Assembly: GCF_001557235.1 (NCBI RefSeq)
Contig: NZ_LSJI01000168.1
Span: forward strand, 1 to 52,606
Source of the DNA: Phenylobacterium sp. CCH9-H3
GTDB lineage: Bacteria > Pseudomonadota > Alphaproteobacteria > Caulobacterales > Caulobacteraceae
Direction: 5' to 3'
Length of the DNA: 52,606 nucleotides
This document shows, piece by piece, positions 16,236 to 24,581 of this stretch. The translations under genes were made by a program, and so were the position numbers. Position 1 is the first letter of the stretch. Every line of letters begins with the position of its first letter. Below the pieces are notes generated by a model that saw nothing but the letters and a program-made list of their open reading frames with translations, had not been told where the DNA came from and made no database searches.

Positions 16236-16267
16236 AAGAAAAGGCCCGGGAGCGATCCCGGGCCTTT
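16236..16267 (-). terminator. Intrinsic terminator of the APC permease gene
   Basis: AAAGGCCCGGG (16240-16250) and CCCGGGCCTTT (16257-16267) form a perfect 11-bp stem with a 6-base loop. Read on the minus strand the stem ends in TTTTCTT. It lies 10 bp after the permease stop codon. Confidence 0.88.
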
Positions 16268-16277
16268 CCGTCGCGGT

Positions 16278-17804
16278 TTACTCGGCGCCGGGCAACGGCG
16301 GCACCGGGTTCGGCGGTGCGTCGGCGTCCAGCTCGTGGGTCTCGGGCGAACCGTGCGCCACGTGGCTCTTGCGGTAGCCGTAGGCGAAGTAGACCACCAG
16401 GCCGACGATCGCCCAGCCGACGAACATCAGTTGCGTCTCGTGCGGCAGGCTCACGAAGAGGTAGATGCACCCCAGCGCGGCCAGCGGCGCGACGACGACG
16501 ACGGCCGGCGTCCGGAACGGGCGCTTGCGGTCGGGATCGGTGCGGCGCAGCACCAGGACGGCGATGGCCACCATGGCGAAGGCGAACAGCGTCCCCGAGT
16601 TCGAGATGTCCGCCAGGATCCCCACCGGGAAGAAAGCGGCGAACAGGGCCACGAAGATCCCGGTGATGATCGTGATCACGTGCGGCGTCTTGAACTTCGG
16701 GTGCACCTTGGACAGCACCGGCGGCAGAAGGCCGTCGCGGCTCATCACGAAGAAGATGCGGGTCTGGCCGAACATCATCATCAGGATGACCGAAGGCAGG
16801 GCCAGACCGGCGGCGAGGCCGATCAGGTTGCCGATCTGCGGCCAGCCGATCTCGCGCAGGGTCCAGGCCAGCGCTTCCTTCGAGCAGACCACCTTGGTGT
16901 CGCCCAGGGCCGCGCAGGCAGCGCTGAGTTCCGGGCTGCCGGGCCGCAGGCCCGCGCCGGCGGCGTCGGTGACCGGCTGTGCGCCCACCGTGCCGATGAC
17001 ACCCGAGGCCACCAGGATGTAGAAGATCGTGCAGATCCCCAGCGAGCCGATCAGGCCGATGGGCATGTTCCGCTGCGGGTTCTTGGTCTCCTCGGCGGCG
17101 GTCGAGACCGCGTCGAAGCCCACATAGGCGAAGAAGATCGACGCCGCCGCCGCCGAGACGCCGGCGAAGCCCAGCGGCATGAACGGGTTGAAGTTCTCCA
17201 TGTTCATGACCGGCACCGCCAGCACGACGAACAGACTGAGGGCGGCCACCTTGATCGCCACCAGGAAGGCGTTGACCGTGGCGGATTCCCGCGTGCCGAT
17301 CACCAGCAGGGCGGTAACCACCAGAGCGATGGCCATGGCCGGCAGGTTGACCATGCCGCCGTCGAACGGTCCCCGGACCAGCAGGTCGGGTATGTCGATG
17401 GCGAAGGCGTTCTCGATCAGGCCGACCACGTAGCCCGACCAGCCCACCGAAACGGCGCCGGCGGCGACGGCGTACTCCAGAATCAGCGCCCAGCCGACCA
17501 TCCAGGCCAGCAGTTCGCCCATCACGGCGTAGCTGTAAGTGTAGGCCGAGCCGGAAACCGGCACCATGGCCGCCATTTCCGCGTAGCACAGCGCCGCCAC
17601 GGCGCAGACGAAACCGGCGATGATGAAGGCCAGGATCATGCCCGGGCCCGCCTTCTGCGCGGCTTCCGCCGTCAGGACGAAGATCCCGGTGCCGATGATG
17701 GCCCCGATGCCCAGCATGGTCAGCTGGAACGGCCCGAGCGAGCGGTGGAGCGACTTCTTTTCGGCCGTAGCCAGGATCGCGTCGAGCGGCTTAACGCGCC
17801 ACAT
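16278..17804 (-). CDS. APC-family amino-acid permease (cationic amino-acid transporter type)
   Basis: A 508-residue inner-membrane transporter with about 12-14 predicted hydrophobic helices. The first unwound helix carries the substrate motif GIGAIIGTGIFVLT. The segments PVSGSAYTYSYAVMGELLAWMVGWALILEY and FFAYVGFDAVSTAAEETKNPQRNMPIGLIGSL are hallmarks of the YhdG/CAT subgroup of the APC superfamily, which imports amino acids by proton symport or exchange. ATG 17802-17804 is chosen because GGAGGA lies 4-5 bp upstream. A longer frame to 17891 would cross that site. The gene is divergent from hrpB and ends at a clear terminator. Confidence 0.93.
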   Translation of the reverse strand: MWRVKPLDAILATAEKKSLHRSLGPFQLTMLGIGAIIGTGIFVLTAEAAQKAGPGMILAFIIAGFVCAVAALCYAEMAAMVPVSGSAYTYSYAVMGELLAWMVGWALILEYAVAAGAVSVGWSGYVVGLIENAFAIDIPDLLVRGPFDGGMVNLPAMAIALVVTALLVIGTRESATVNAFLVAIKVAALSLFVVLAVPVMNMENFNPFMPLGFAGVSAAAASIFFAYVGFDAVSTAAEETKNPQRNMPIGLIGSLGICTIFYILVASGVIGTVGAQPVTDAAGAGLRPGSPELSAACAALGDTKVVCSKEALAWTLREIGWPQIGNLIGLAAGLALPSVILMMMFGQTRIFFVMSRDGLLPPVLSKVHPKFKTPHVITIITGIFVALFAAFFPVGILADISNSGTLFAFAMVAIAVLVLRRTDPDRKRPFRTPAVVVVAPLAALGCIYLFVSLPHETQLMFVGWAIVGLVVYFAYGYRKSHVAHGSPETHELDADAPPNPVPPLPGAE

Positions 17805-17940
17805 ATATTCCTCCGAACGGCGGCCCCCGAGCCGCCCAGGTAAAATTTGGCGCGACCGTGGCGTGCTTGTGCCCTTGCGGTCAAGCGCCAACGCCCGAAG
17901 GCGTTTTCATATGCCCGCCCGGCAGGCTAGAGCCGGGCGA

Positions 17941-20367
17941 ATGCTGCCCATCCATGAGGCCTTGCCCGATCTCAGGGCCGCGCTCGCCGCGGGGAACGCC
18001 GCCGTGCTGGTCGCCCCGCCGGGGGCGGGCAAGACCACGGTCGTGCCGCTCGAGCTCCTGAAGGAGGCCTGGGCCGGCGGAAAGATCATCGTCCTGGAGC
18101 CCCGCCGCCTCGCCGCCCGTGCGGCCGCCGAACGGATGGCGAAGTCGCTCGGCGAGCCGGTGGGCCGGACGGTCGGCTACCGGGTGCGGATGCAGAGCCG
18201 CGTCTCGGCCGCCACCCGGATCGAGGTGGTCACCGAGGGCGTCTTCACCCGCATGGTCCTGGCCGACCCGGAGCTGGCGGGCGTCGCCTGCGTGATCTTC
18301 GACGAGTTCCACGAACGCAGCCTGGACGCCGATCTGGGCCTGGCCCTTGCGCGCGACGCACAACGGCTGTTGCGGGACGACCTGCGCCTGCTGGTCATGT
18401 CGGCGACCCTGGACGGCGCGGCGGTCGCCCGGCTGCTGGACGCGGCGCCGGTGGTCGAGAGCCTGGGCCGCATGTTCCCGGTGGAGACGCGCTATCTGGG
18501 CCGCGACGACCGGCTGCGCATCGAGGACCAGGCCGTCCGCGCCGTCGAACGCGCCCTGGCGGAGGAGACGGGCAGCCTGCTGGTCTTCCTGCCGGGCCAG
18601 GGCGAGATCCTGCGCACCGCCGAGCGCCTGCGCGAGCGCGCCCGTCCGAACGTCGAGATCGCCCCGCTCTACGGCGCCCTCGACCCGCGCGACCAGGACC
18701 GCGCCATCGAGCCCGCGCCGCCGGGCGTCCGCAAGGTGGTGCTGGCCACCTCCATCGCCGAGACCAGCCTGACCATCCAGGGCGTCCGCGTCGTGGTCGA
18801 CTGCGGCCTGGCCCGCACGCCGCGCTACGATCCGGCGAGCGGACTGATGCGCCTGGCCACCGTCCGCGTCTCCCGCGCCGCCGCCGACCAGCGCCGCGGC
18901 CGGGCGGGGCGCACCGAGCCGGGCGCCTGCTACCGCCTGTGGGACGAGGCCGAGACGCGGGCGCTGCCGGCCTACGCCGACCCGGAAATCCTGGACGCCG
19001 ACCTGTCGGGCCTGGCCCTCGACCTCGCCCGCTGGGGCGCCAAGGACGCCGCCGACCTGGCCTTCCTCGATCCGCCGCCCGCCGCGGCTTTCGCCGAGGC
19101 CCGCGCCCTGCTGCATCGGCTGGAAGCGCTGGACGAAGGCGGCGTGCTTACCGCCCACGGCGGCGCCCTGGCCGAGTTTCCCCTGGCGCCGCGCCTGGCC
19201 CACATGGTGCTGAAGGCGGCCGAGACCGACCAGGCGCTGCGGGCGGCCCGGATCGCCGCCCTCATCACCGAGCGGGGCCTCGGCGGACGCGACGCGGACC
19301 TGCGTCACCGCCTGGACGCGCTCGATCGCGACCGCAGCCCGAGGGCGCGGGACGCCAAGGCCCTGGCCGAGCGCTGGGCGGGCCTCAGCGGCAAGGCCGG
19401 GAAGGGCGAGCCGCTCTCCGACGGCCTGCTGCTCGCTTTCGCGTACCCGGAGCGGGTGGCCAAGGCGCGGGGCGGGCAGGGCGAGTTCCAGCTCGTCACC
19501 GGTCGGGGAGCCTTCGTCGAGCCCACCGATGCGCTGGCCCGCGAACCGTGGCTGGCGGTGGCCGAGCTGGGCGGCGGCGACCGCCGCGACCGCATTCTGC
19601 TGGCCGCGCCCCTGGAGGCGGCCGAGCTCGTCGCCTTCCAGGCCCAGTTCGAGATCGAAGAGCGCCTGGAGGAAAGCGGCGGCGGCCGCCTTCGCGCCAA
19701 GCGCCTCACCCGCCTGGGCCGCCTGACGATCCGCGAGGAGGTCGACGACAGCCCCGACCCGGCCCTGATCGCCCGCGCGCTCGCCGACCGCGTGCGCCGC
19801 GAGGGTGTGAAGACGCTGCCCTGGGGAGCGGCGGCCCAGAGCCTGCGCGAGCGCCTGGCCTTCCTCCACGCCCGGGACCCGGCCTGGCCCGATCTCTCCG
19901 ACGCGGCCCTGCTGGTGCGTCTCGACGAGTGGCTGACGCCAATCCTGGGCGGCGTGCGCGGCCTGTCCGCCCTCAAGCCCGACACGCTGGACGGCGCCCT
20001 GCGCACCCTCGTGCCCTGGGACCTGCAACGTCGCCTCGACGCCGAGGCCCCGGCCCGCTGGACCGCGCCCACCGGCAACAGCTTCGCCATCGACTATGCC
20101 GCCGAGGGCGGCCCGCGCGTCGACGTGCGGGTGCAGGAGGTGTTCGGCATCGCCCAGCATCCCATCGTCGCGGGGGTCCCCATCACTATGTCGCTGCTCT
20201 CCCCCGGCCACCGCCCGATCCAGACCACCAAGGACCTGCCGGGCTTCTGGACGGGCTCGTGGAAGGACGTCCGCTCCGACATGCGCGGCCGCTACCCCAA
20301 GCACGTCTGGCCCGAAGACCCCGCCTCGGCCGCCCCGACGGCAAGAGCCAAGCCGCGCGGGACCTGA
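17941..20367 (+). CDS. hrpB: ATP-dependent helicase HrpB
   Basis: An 808-residue DEAH/RHA-type helicase. Walker A is APPGAGKTT (about 25-33), motif II is DEFHERSLDADL, motif III is SATLDG and motif VI is QRRGRAGRTEPGACYRLW. The helicase-associated HA2 domain follows, then the HrpB-specific C-terminal region (RYPKHVWPEDP at the end). Length fits E. coli HrpB. The start MLPIHEALPDLRAAL matches the family's usual N-terminus. An alternative ATG at 17911 would add 10 residues. HrpB is a nonessential RNA-helicase-like protein whose exact role is poorly defined. Confidence 0.95.
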   Translation: MLPIHEALPDLRAALAAGNAAVLVAPPGAGKTTVVPLELLKEAWAGGKIIVLEPRRLAARAAAERMAKSLGEPVGRTVGYRVRMQSRVSAATRIEVVTEGVFTRMVLADPELAGVACVIFDEFHERSLDADLGLALARDAQRLLRDDLRLLVMSATLDGAAVARLLDAAPVVESLGRMFPVETRYLGRDDRLRIEDQAVRAVERALAEETGSLLVFLPGQGEILRTAERLRERARPNVEIAPLYGALDPRDQDRAIEPAPPGVRKVVLATSIAETSLTIQGVRVVVDCGLARTPRYDPASGLMRLATVRVSRAAADQRRGRAGRTEPGACYRLWDEAETRALPAYADPEILDADLSGLALDLARWGAKDAADLAFLDPPPAAAFAEARALLHRLEALDEGGVLTAHGGALAEFPLAPRLAHMVLKAAETDQALRAARIAALITERGLGGRDADLRHRLDALDRDRSPRARDAKALAERWAGLSGKAGKGEPLSDGLLLAFAYPERVAKARGGQGEFQLVTGRGAFVEPTDALAREPWLAVAELGGGDRRDRILLAAPLEAAELVAFQAQFEIEERLEESGGGRLRAKRLTRLGRLTIREEVDDSPDPALIARALADRVRREGVKTLPWGAAAQSLRERLAFLHARDPAWPDLSDAALLVRLDEWLTPILGGVRGLSALKPDTLDGALRTLVPWDLQRRLDAEAPARWTAPTGNSFAIDYAAEGGPRVDVRVQEVFGIAQHPIVAGVPITMSLLSPGHRPIQTTKDLPGFWTGSWKDVRSDMRGRYPKHVWPEDPASAAPTARAKPRGT

Positions 20368-20411
20368 CGCTTCGGGCCTCTTTGTCTAGGTTGGGCGGCG
20401 GGGAGGACCGC

Positions 20412-21197
20412 ATGACCCAAGCCAATGAGACCGGTGGCCCTTTGCGGCGTCGGGTCCACGACCAGCTCGAACCGGCTTGGCGTTCCGACGGCGTGTCATG
20501 GCTCAACCGTTTCCTGATCGCCGCGATTCTCGCATCCGTGGCGGTCGCGCTTCTGGAGACCGAACCGACGGTGATCAGCGGCCGCGAGAACCTTTTCCGC
20601 GCCGCCGAACTGGGTTTCGCCGCGATCTTCGCGGTTGAATACGCCGTCCGGTTCTGGACCGCGGCGGAGGACGGCGGCTGGCGCGCACGGCTGCGGTGGA
20701 TCGTCTCGCCGGCCGCCATCATCGATTTGCTGGCGATACTTCCGGCGATCTTCGCGGCCGTCGCGGCCCCGTCGTACCTTCTGCGCCTCGCTCGCCTGCT
20801 GAGGATCCTCCGCCTGGCCAAGCTGGGCCGCTTCTCGAAGGCGTGGAGCCTGGTCGCCCGGGCCATCGCCTCACGGCGTTACGAATTGCTGCTGACCTTC
20901 TACGGCGCCGTCGTGATCATGATCGTCTCGGCCACGCTGCTCTACCTGGCCGAGGGGCCGGTCCAGCCGGAAAAGTTCGGCAGCATTCCCCGGGCCCTCT
21001 GGTGGTCGGTGGTGACCCTGACCACCATCGGCTACGGCGACGTCTATCCCGAGACGCTCCTCGGGCGGGTGTTCGCGGCGATGACCGCCGTGTTCGGCAT
21101 CGGCCTCATCGCCGCACCCACCGGCATCCTGGCGGCCGCCTTCAGCGACGCGTTGCAGGCGCAGCGCGACGAGAAGGCGGGCCCTGACGAGGACTAA
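20412..21197 (+). CDS. Voltage-gated potassium channel subunit
   Basis: A 261-residue six-helix channel subunit. S1-S3 cover about residues 30-115. S4 is the basic helix YLLRLARLLRILRLAKLGRF (121-140) with Arg or Lys at every third position, the voltage sensor. S5 is about 158-180. The pore helix and selectivity filter TTIGYGD (204-210) mark K+ selectivity, and S6 is IGLIAAPTGILAAAFSDAL. The length matches compact KvAP/KvLm-like bacterial channels, which act as tetramers in the inner membrane. ATG 20412 follows GGGAGG at 20401-20406. The stop overlaps the stop of the convergent AhpD-like gene. Confidence 0.93.
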   Translation: MTQANETGGPLRRRVHDQLEPAWRSDGVSWLNRFLIAAILASVAVALLETEPTVISGRENLFRAAELGFAAIFAVEYAVRFWTAAEDGGWRARLRWIVSPAAIIDLLAILPAIFAAVAAPSYLLRLARLLRILRLAKLGRFSKAWSLVARAIASRRYELLLTFYGAVVIMIVSATLLYLAEGPVQPEKFGSIPRALWWSVVTLTTIGYGDVYPETLLGRVFAAMTAVFGIGLIAAPTGILAAAFSDALQAQRDEKAGPDED

Positions 21198-21658
21198 GCC
21201 GCCGCCTTCGCGGACCATGCCCGCGGGTGCTGGCTGCGGAAGCCGACCGCGATGCGGTTCCAGGCGTTGATGGTGGTGATGAGCAGGGTCAGGTTCACTG
21301 TCTCGGTCTCGTCGAAGTGCGGGGCCAACCCTTCGTAATCGGCGTCCGGCGCGCCGGTCTGCGCCAACAGGGTCAGGGCCTCGGTCCATGCCAGGGCCGC
21401 CCGTTCGCGCGGGGTGTAGAGACTGGATTCCCGCCAGGCGTTCAGCAGGTACAGCCGCTCCTCGGTCTCGCCGGCGGCGCGGGCGTCTTTCGAATGCATG
21501 TGCAGGCAGAAGGCGCAGCCGTTGATCTGCGAAGCCCGCATCTTCACCAGCTCGATCAGACTGTGCTCCAGCCCACAACCGGCCAGATAGGTCTCAAGGT
21601 CGACCATCGGCTTCATGGCCTGCGGGGCGACGATATGGGGGTTCAGGCGCTTGGACAT
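21194..21658 (-). CDS. AhpD-like carboxymuconolactone decarboxylase family protein
   Basis: A 154-residue all-helical CMD-domain protein. The redox motif is NGCAFCLHMHSKDAR with Cys48, Cys51 and His55, as in AhpD-type alkylhydroperoxidases, so a thiol-dependent peroxidase role is more likely than decarboxylation. The C-terminal half (AALAWTEALTLLAQTG ... LLITTINAWNRIAVGFR) is typical of the family. Good upstream purines (GAGGAGATTTCCC) precede ATG 21656-21658. It converges with the channel gene, sharing 4 bp at the stop codons. The reducing partner is not encoded nearby. Confidence 0.9.
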   Translation of the reverse strand: MSKRLNPHIVAPQAMKPMVDLETYLAGCGLEHSLIELVKMRASQINGCAFCLHMHSKDARAAGETEERLYLLNAWRESSLYTPRERAALAWTEALTLLAQTGAPDADYEGLAPHFDETETVNLTLLITTINAWNRIAVGFRSQHPRAWSAKAAA

Positions 21659-21718
21659 GGGAAATCTCCTCGTTCTCTGCCCCTAGGACGGAGGAGGAGG
21701 CCCGGCTGTGACACGCCG

Positions 21719-22510
21719 TCAGGCGGTGGCGGCGTAGATCATGATCCCAGTCGCCACCGACAGGTTCAGGCTGTCGGCCCGGCCGCGCATGGGGATCTTC
21801 ACGTTGACGTCGCACAGGGCGGCCAGGTCGGGCGTCAGCCCCTGCTGCTCGTTGCCCATCAGCACGAGGGCCGGCTTGGCGTAGGCCGCCTCGCTGTGGG
21901 TCACGGTGGCCGAGAGCAGGGTGCCCACGACCGAGCCCGTCCAGCCCGCCCGCCAGGCGGCGAATTCGGCCTCGGTCGCCTTCGCCAGCGGCACGGCGAA
22001 GATCGAGCCCATGGTCGCCCGCACCGCCTCCACCGAATAGGGGTCGCAGCACTCGCCCACCAGCACGACGGCCCCGCAGCCGGCGGAATCGGCGGTGCGC
22101 ACGATGGTCCCGAGGTTGCCGGGATCTCGCACCCGGTGCAGCGCCACCACGCACTGGGCGACGCCCGGCGTCACCTCGGCTAACGCCACGAACGCCTGCG
22201 GGAAGACGCCCACCACAGCCTGGGGGTTCTCGCGCCGGGAGACCTTGGCGAGGATGTCATGCGTGACCTCGATGACCTGGCCCCGCGCCGCGAGCGTCGC
22301 CTGCACCGCCTTCCGCATCATCGGATGGGCGGCCGCATCCGGTCCATGCATCAGGATCTTCGGCGCGTGGCCGGTGTCGATCCCCTCGATGACGTTCTTC
22401 AGCCCCTCGGCGACGAACAGGCCCGTCTCGTCGCGTTCCTTGCGCATGTGCAGGGCGCGGACGGCCTTCACCGTGTCGTTGGACAGCGAGGTGATGACCC
22501 GCGAACTCAC
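21719..22510 (-). CDS. TrmH/SpoU-family RNA 2'-O-methyltransferase
   Basis: A 263-residue SPOUT methyltransferase. Motif 1 is NLGTIVRTADSAGC, motif 2 is LVLMGNEQQGL and motif 3 is KIPMRGRADSLNLSVATGI, forming the knotted SAM site. An N-terminal L30e-like substrate domain begins VITSLSNDTVKAVRALHMRKERDETGLFVAEG, as in RlmB/TsnR-type enzymes, so the target is probably a ribose in rRNA or tRNA. I choose GTG 22508-22510 because it overlaps the stop of the upstream methyltransferase (GTGA) and gives the normal family N-terminus. Confidence 0.92.
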   Translation of the reverse strand: MSSRVITSLSNDTVKAVRALHMRKERDETGLFVAEGLKNVIEGIDTGHAPKILMHGPDAAAHPMMRKAVQATLAARGQVIEVTHDILAKVSRRENPQAVVGVFPQAFVALAEVTPGVAQCVVALHRVRDPGNLGTIVRTADSAGCGAVVLVGECCDPYSVEAVRATMGSIFAVPLAKATEAEFAAWRAGWTGSVVGTLLSATVTHSEAAYAKPALVLMGNEQQGLTPDLAALCDVNVKIPMRGRADSLNLSVATGIMIYAATA

Positions 22511-23418
22511 GCCGACCACCGCGCGAAGAAGCTCATGCCGATGGCCCGGTCGCCGCGCTGTTCCTCCAGCGCCAGCTCGCCCCATTCGATGCGGCCGCCG
22601 CGCCCGTCCAGCTTCTCGGCCAGCAGCCCGGCCAGCGCCGCGCCGGAGATCCGCTCGGCATAGGCGTTCAGCACCAGGAACCTGGCCTTTTCCGAAAGAA
22701 GTTGGGCGCATAGCCCGGCAAGTTCAGGCAGATCCTCGAACAGGCGCCAGACCTGGCCGTCCGGCCCGCGGCCATACTTCGGCGGGTCCAGGATGATCCC
22801 TTCGTAGGTCGAGCCACGGCGCACCTCGCGGGCCACGTACTTCTTGGCGTCCTCGACGATCCACCGCACCGGGCGGTCGGTCAGGCCCGACAGCTCGGCG
22901 TTCTCCCGCGCCCAGGCCACGGCCTTCTTGGAAGCGTCCACATGGGTCACCGCCGCCCCGGCCGCCGCCATCACCAGGCTAGCCACGCCGGTGTAGCCGA
23001 ACAGGTTCAGCACCCGCGGCGGGGCATCGCCGCCCTCGGCGACCGCGGTGCGCACCTTTTCGTCCAGCCAGGCCCAGTTCGCCGCCTGCTCGGGAAAGAA
23101 GGCCAGGTGCCGGAAGGCGGTGAACCGGCCGTGGAACTTCACCTCGCCCCAGGACAGCGGCCAGCGCTCCACCGGCTGGCCCTTGAAGCGCCAGCGCCCG
23201 GCGTCCTCCTCATCGGTGGGGTCGAACACCGCGTCCGCCGCCTCCCACACGCTCGCGGGCTGGCGGGGCGTCCACAGGCACTGCGGCTCGGGCCGGACCA
23301 CCGTGTAGGGGCCGTAGCGCTCCAGTTTGCGGCCATGCCCCGAATCCAGCAGGGCGTAGTCGGCCCAGCCGGTAGTGCGCATCACCTCGGACGCCGCGGC
23401 GATTTGGGGCGGGCTCAT
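22507..23418 (-). CDS. Class I SAM-dependent RNA methyltransferase (RlmI/RlmL-like)
   Basis: A 303-residue Rossmann-fold methyltransferase. The SAM-binding motif I is VLNLFGYTGVASLVMAAAGA and the acidic motif II is THVDASKKAVAWARENAELSG. The catalytic-type motif is IILDPPKYGRGPDG, close to the m5C and m2G rRNA methyltransferases RlmI and RlmL. It has no N-terminal PUA domain, so it is shorter than RlmI. The exact base is not predictable. It is translationally coupled to the SpoU-family gene downstream, making an RNA-modification pair. Its start at 23416-23418 lies 97 bp from the divergent TetR gene. Confidence 0.88.
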   Translation of the reverse strand: MSPPQIAAASEVMRTTGWADYALLDSGHGRKLERYGPYTVVRPEPQCLWTPRQPASVWEAADAVFDPTDEEDAGRWRFKGQPVERWPLSWGEVKFHGRFTAFRHLAFFPEQAANWAWLDEKVRTAVAEGGDAPPRVLNLFGYTGVASLVMAAAGAAVTHVDASKKAVAWARENAELSGLTDRPVRWIVEDAKKYVAREVRRGSTYEGIILDPPKYGRGPDGQVWRLFEDLPELAGLCAQLLSEKARFLVLNAYAERISGAALAGLLAEKLDGRGGRIEWGELALEEQRGDRAIGMSFFARWSA

Positions 23419-23515
23419 GGCCGGCCCCTTACGCGCAGAGGGCGCCGCCCGTCCAGCCCACCGACAAAGACTTGTCACATCTGGCGATTTGGGGTCCGCT
23501 AGGCAGGGGGACGGT

Positions 23516-24163
23516 ATGGGGAGCGTTATGAGTTCAGTCGCGACCGCGACGCGGAAGACGGCGCGCAAGGCCAAGGGCGACGGCCATCTCCGCCGCCAGG
23601 AGATCCTTGAGGCCGCCGAGCGCATCTTCGTGGCCGAGGGCTACGAGGGCGCCACGATCCGCAAGATCGCCGACGAGGTGGGGGTGTCCTCCACCGCGCT
23701 CTACATGCACTTCCAGGACAAGGCCTGCATCCTCCACGAGATCGTCGAGGGCACCCTGAGCCAGCTCCTGGAACGGAACACCGAGATCGCCGGTCGGCCG
23801 CTGGACGCGGTGGTGCGCACGCGGATGATGCTGGACGCCTACATGCGCTGGGGCCTGGAGCACCCCAACGCCTACCAGCTCGTCTATTGCGCCCCGTCGG
23901 CGGCCTCCACCGACCCGCGGCCCGAGCGGACCACCGAGCTCAGCGGCAAGTGCTACGAGGCCTTCAGCGGCGTTGTCCGCGAGGTGGCCGCCAGCGGCCG
24001 GCTGCGCATGGGCGCCGCCGATTCCGCGGCCCAGGCGCTCTGGATGGCCTGCCACGGGGTCGTGGCGCTGCTGATCGTGCGGCCGAACTTCGACTTCGCC
24101 GACGCCGAGGAGCTGATGCAGATCACCCTGGATGGGATGTTGCACGGACTGGTCATCGACTGA
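23516..24163 (+). CDS. TetR/AcrR-family transcriptional regulator
   Basis: A 215-residue repressor-type protein. The DNA-binding helix-turn-helix covers about residues 22-70: RRQEILEAAERIFVAEGYEGATIRKIADEVGVSSTALYMHFQDKACIL. The C-terminal ligand domain (RTRMMLDAYMRWGLEHPNAYQLVY ... QALWMACHGVVALLI) resembles the WHG-type TetR C-domain. ATG 23516 follows AGGGGG by 5 bp, and a second ATG at 23528 is possible. It faces away from the methyltransferase pair and is followed by a small membrane-protein gene 46 bp downstream. Either could be its target. The inducer is unknown. Confidence 0.9.
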   Translation: MGSVMSSVATATRKTARKAKGDGHLRRQEILEAAERIFVAEGYEGATIRKIADEVGVSSTALYMHFQDKACILHEIVEGTLSQLLERNTEIAGRPLDAVVRTRMMLDAYMRWGLEHPNAYQLVYCAPSAASTDPRPERTTELSGKCYEAFSGVVREVAASGRLRMGAADSAAQALWMACHGVVALLIVRPNFDFADAEELMQITLDGMLHGLVID

Positions 24164-24209
24164 CCCCTCGGCCCGCGCCTAAGCTTCCGCCAAACGGGGG
24201 AGGGGCGCG

Positions 24210-24581
24210 ATGACGTTCTCAAAATGGGTGTTCACCATCGGGGGCCTTTGGGGCGTCCTGATCATCGGCTCGCTGTTCTTCCTCGAGCCCGTGATCGCCA
24301 GCCAGACCGGCCCGATCAGCCACCCCGACACCTACTACGGCTTCGCGGTGTCCACCTTCGCCATGCAGATCGGCTACCTGGTGATCGGCCGCAATCCGGC
24401 CGCTTACCGCCCCTTCATGCTGATCGGGGCGGGGGGCAAGTTGGCCTATGCGGGCTTCTGCTGGGCCCTCTACGCCCAGGGCCGCATCCCCGTGACCGTC
24501 CCGACCCTGGCCAGCCCCGACCTGCTGTTGGCGGCGCTGTTCATCGTGGCGTGGGTGAAAACGCGCGCGACCGCCGCTTAG
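24210..24581 (+). CDS. Small four-helix membrane protein, unknown function
   Basis: A 123-residue hydrophobic protein with four likely transmembrane helices at about 6-28, 44-62, 68-88 and 100-118. The second loop has an SHPDTYYGF segment. ATG 24210 follows GGGGGAGGGGCGCG. I do not recognise a named family, although short four-helix proteins of this kind are common in Caulobacteraceae. It follows a TetR regulator gene by 46 bp and may be co-transcribed with it. It converges with the lytic transglycosylase gene, overlapping by 4 bp at the stop codons. Confidence 0.78.
   Translation: MTFSKWVFTIGGLWGVLIIGSLFFLEPVIASQTGPISHPDTYYGFAVSTFAMQIGYLVIGRNPAAYRPFMLIGAGGKLAYAGFCWALYAQGRIPVTVPTLASPDLLLAALFIVAWVKTRATAA

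Noticed and set aside
17890..17908. Short hairpin AACGCC-CGAA-GGCGTT followed by TTC
   Set aside because: It lies just upstream of hrpB and between divergent genes, where a terminator is not needed. The 6-bp stem and short T-run are too slight to support a call.
17881..20304. An 807-codon open frame antisense to hrpB
   Set aside because: It follows the codon positions of hrpB in GC-rich DNA, has low-complexity Gly/Ala/Arg/Gln composition, no domains and no ribosome binding site.
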